From Caldalkalibacillus salinus (GTDB lineage Bacteria > Bacillota > Bacilli > Caldalkalibacillales > JCM-10596), in NCBI RefSeq assembly GCF_016745835.1, contig NZ_JAERVL010000004.1:186001-250000 (forward strand): 64,000 bases of DNA, in the 5' to 3' direction. The notes under the pieces were generated by a model. It was not told the origin of the DNA. It did not search any database and saw only the letters and a program-made list of their open reading frames with translations. Shown piece after piece: positions 63,274 through 64,000 of the stretch. How positions within the stretch are numbered: position 1 is the first letter of the stretch; each line of letters starts with the position of its first letter. The position numbers were made by a program, and so were the translations under genes.

Positions 63274-64000
63274 TTATGAAGCAAACTCATGACGTTTTTC
63301 TAAGAAACGTTGGAAAACCGTCGCAGCCTCAGCGCGTGTCATCTCTCTCTTCGGTGAGAATTGACCATTTTGTAGGGTGAGGATATCCAGATGAGAGACG
63401 ATGGCCGCATGACCGGAATGCTCTATAGCTTCATGGTCATGAGCGTCTAAGTTAAAAAGGTCTTTCTGCTGAGCAAGCTTATCATAGCCTAAAGCACGAA
63501 CCACAAGGACAGCCATATCTTCTCTCGTGAGGACATCTTCAGGGTTAAATTGACGGTCTTCTGGATCTAAGATATTAAGATCAACAGCAGCCTCAACGTA
63601 TTGGAAGTATCGTGATGATGCGGCGACGTCTTCAAAGCTAGCGTCATGGTTCAGACCATAATGCCCTCTAAATGTCCCTCGGTTCATAGCAAGGATAAGC
63701 ATCTTGATCATTTCGCCACGTTTAATTTTTTCATTCGGTCGGACGTGCCCGTTTTCATCTGTGTCGATGGCACGGTAATCGTACATCATCATAAGTGCGT
63801 CCTCTGCCCAGTGATTATCTATATCCGTTGGTGTGATACGGTTTAAGTTGACCGCTTCACCTGAGTATAACGTATGCCACTCTCCCGTTTCTGCATTTAA
63901 GAAAAGGGGTTCTGTATGGTTCGGCAGACGTAGCTCATAGACGAGCTTAGCTTCATGTACATCCTTGGTGTAGTCTCGGTCAGCTTGATATTGCAATGTG
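63274..64000 (-). CDS. S-layer homology (SLH) domain protein, 5' truncated by window edge
   Basis: An open frame of 242 codons reaches the right edge of the window, so the N-terminal part of this minus-strand gene is missing. The visible region starts with a YcdB/PepSY-like segment (YTKDVHEAKLVYELRLPNHT), followed by three SLH repeats: DIDNHWAEDALMMMYDYRAI, FEDVAASSRYFQYVEAAVDL and a third one ending MTRAEAATVFQRFLEK. SLH repeats bind pyruvylated cell-wall polymers, so this should be a secreted or envelope-anchored protein. The frame is open to the last base. Confidence 0.88.
   Translation of the reverse strand, partial: TLQYQADRDYTKDVHEAKLVYELRLPNHTEPLFLNAETGEWHTLYSGEAVNLNRITPTDIDNHWAEDALMMMYDYRAIDTDENGHVRPNEKIKRGEMIKMLILAMNRGTFRGHYGLNHDASFEDVAASSRYFQYVEAAVDLNILDPEDRQFNPEDVLTREDMAVLVVRALGYDKLAQQKDLFNLDAHDHEAIEHSGHAAIVSHLDILTLQNGQFSPKREMTRAEAATVFQRFLEKRHEFAS

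Overview
The window looks like a chromosomal segment of an aerobic, endospore-forming Gram-positive bacterium of the order Bacillales (Bacillaceae-like, moderate GC). Evidence: ribosome binding sites of the AAGGAGG type, a T-box tyrosyl-tRNA synthetase, a TPP riboswitch, CcpA, Sda, YtxG/YtxH, YtpQ, a chorismate mutase-DAHP synthase fusion and rpsD in an order that partly matches the ytpQ-murC-ytxGH-aroA-ccpA-tyrS-rpsD region of Bacillus subtilis. The genus cannot be fixed from the sequence alone. No insertion sequence, prophage, rRNA, tRNA or CRISPR array was seen.

Region 1 (1-13.1 kb) is a catabolic cluster. It opens with the C-terminal end of PaaD (phenylacetyl-CoA epoxidase) and runs through an aldehyde dehydrogenase, a 3-oxoadipyl-CoA-type thiolase, three crotonase-fold enzymes, an EthD-like protein, two tandem 3-hydroxyacyl-CoA dehydrogenase homologues and a nitronate monooxygenase-like protein. 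It then continues into a phenylalanine dehydrogenase and the E1-alpha, E1-beta and E2 subunits of a 2-oxoacid dehydrogenase, ending at a strong terminator. Read together, this predicts a route from phenylalanine through phenylpyruvate and phenylacetyl-CoA to acetyl-CoA and succinyl-CoA, with the E1/E2 complex acting as a phenylpyruvate dehydrogenase. No E3 gene lies in the operon.

Region 2 (13.2-18.8 kb): a gamma-carbonic-anhydrase-like protein on the minus strand, then the most striking gene of the window. This is a flavin disulfide reductase (E3/mercuric/glutathione reductase fold) whose second redox cysteine codon is an in-frame TGA, followed at once by a SECIS-like hairpin. A selenocysteine synthase gene (selA) lies at 38.0-39.4 kb, so this is very probably a real selenoprotein. 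The acetylase-branch lysine/diaminopimelate genes dapH, dapL and patA follow, with a block of structured hairpin repeats between dapH and dapL.

Region 3 (18.9-28.6 kb): a coiled-coil protein; a TPP-riboswitch operon for salvage of degraded thiamine (ylmB, tenA, ykoE, ykoD, ykoC and a second tenA); a UV-damage endonuclease; an AbrB/Doc toxin-antitoxin pair; and three more copies of the hairpin repeat family. Region 4 (28.6-43.7 kb): a YuiF-type transporter, ddl, murF, a PlsY paralogue, the DnaA-box-controlled checkpoint gene sda, a small DUF378 protein, a chemoreceptor with a very long tail, selA with an unknown partner gene, queF, ytpQ, an acyl-CoA/thioester-reductase-like SDR and a BsuPI-Gmad2 lipoprotein.

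Region 5 (43.8-64 kb): an uncharacterised gene, a patatin-like lipase, DUF2062 and TPR membrane proteins, then the conserved core murC, ampS, ytxG-ytxH, an FtsA-like protein with beta-grasp repeats, aroA, ccpA, mtnN, a class A penicillin-binding protein with FN3 domains, a T-box-controlled TyrZ-type tyrS, rpsD, and a truncated S-layer-homology protein at the edge.
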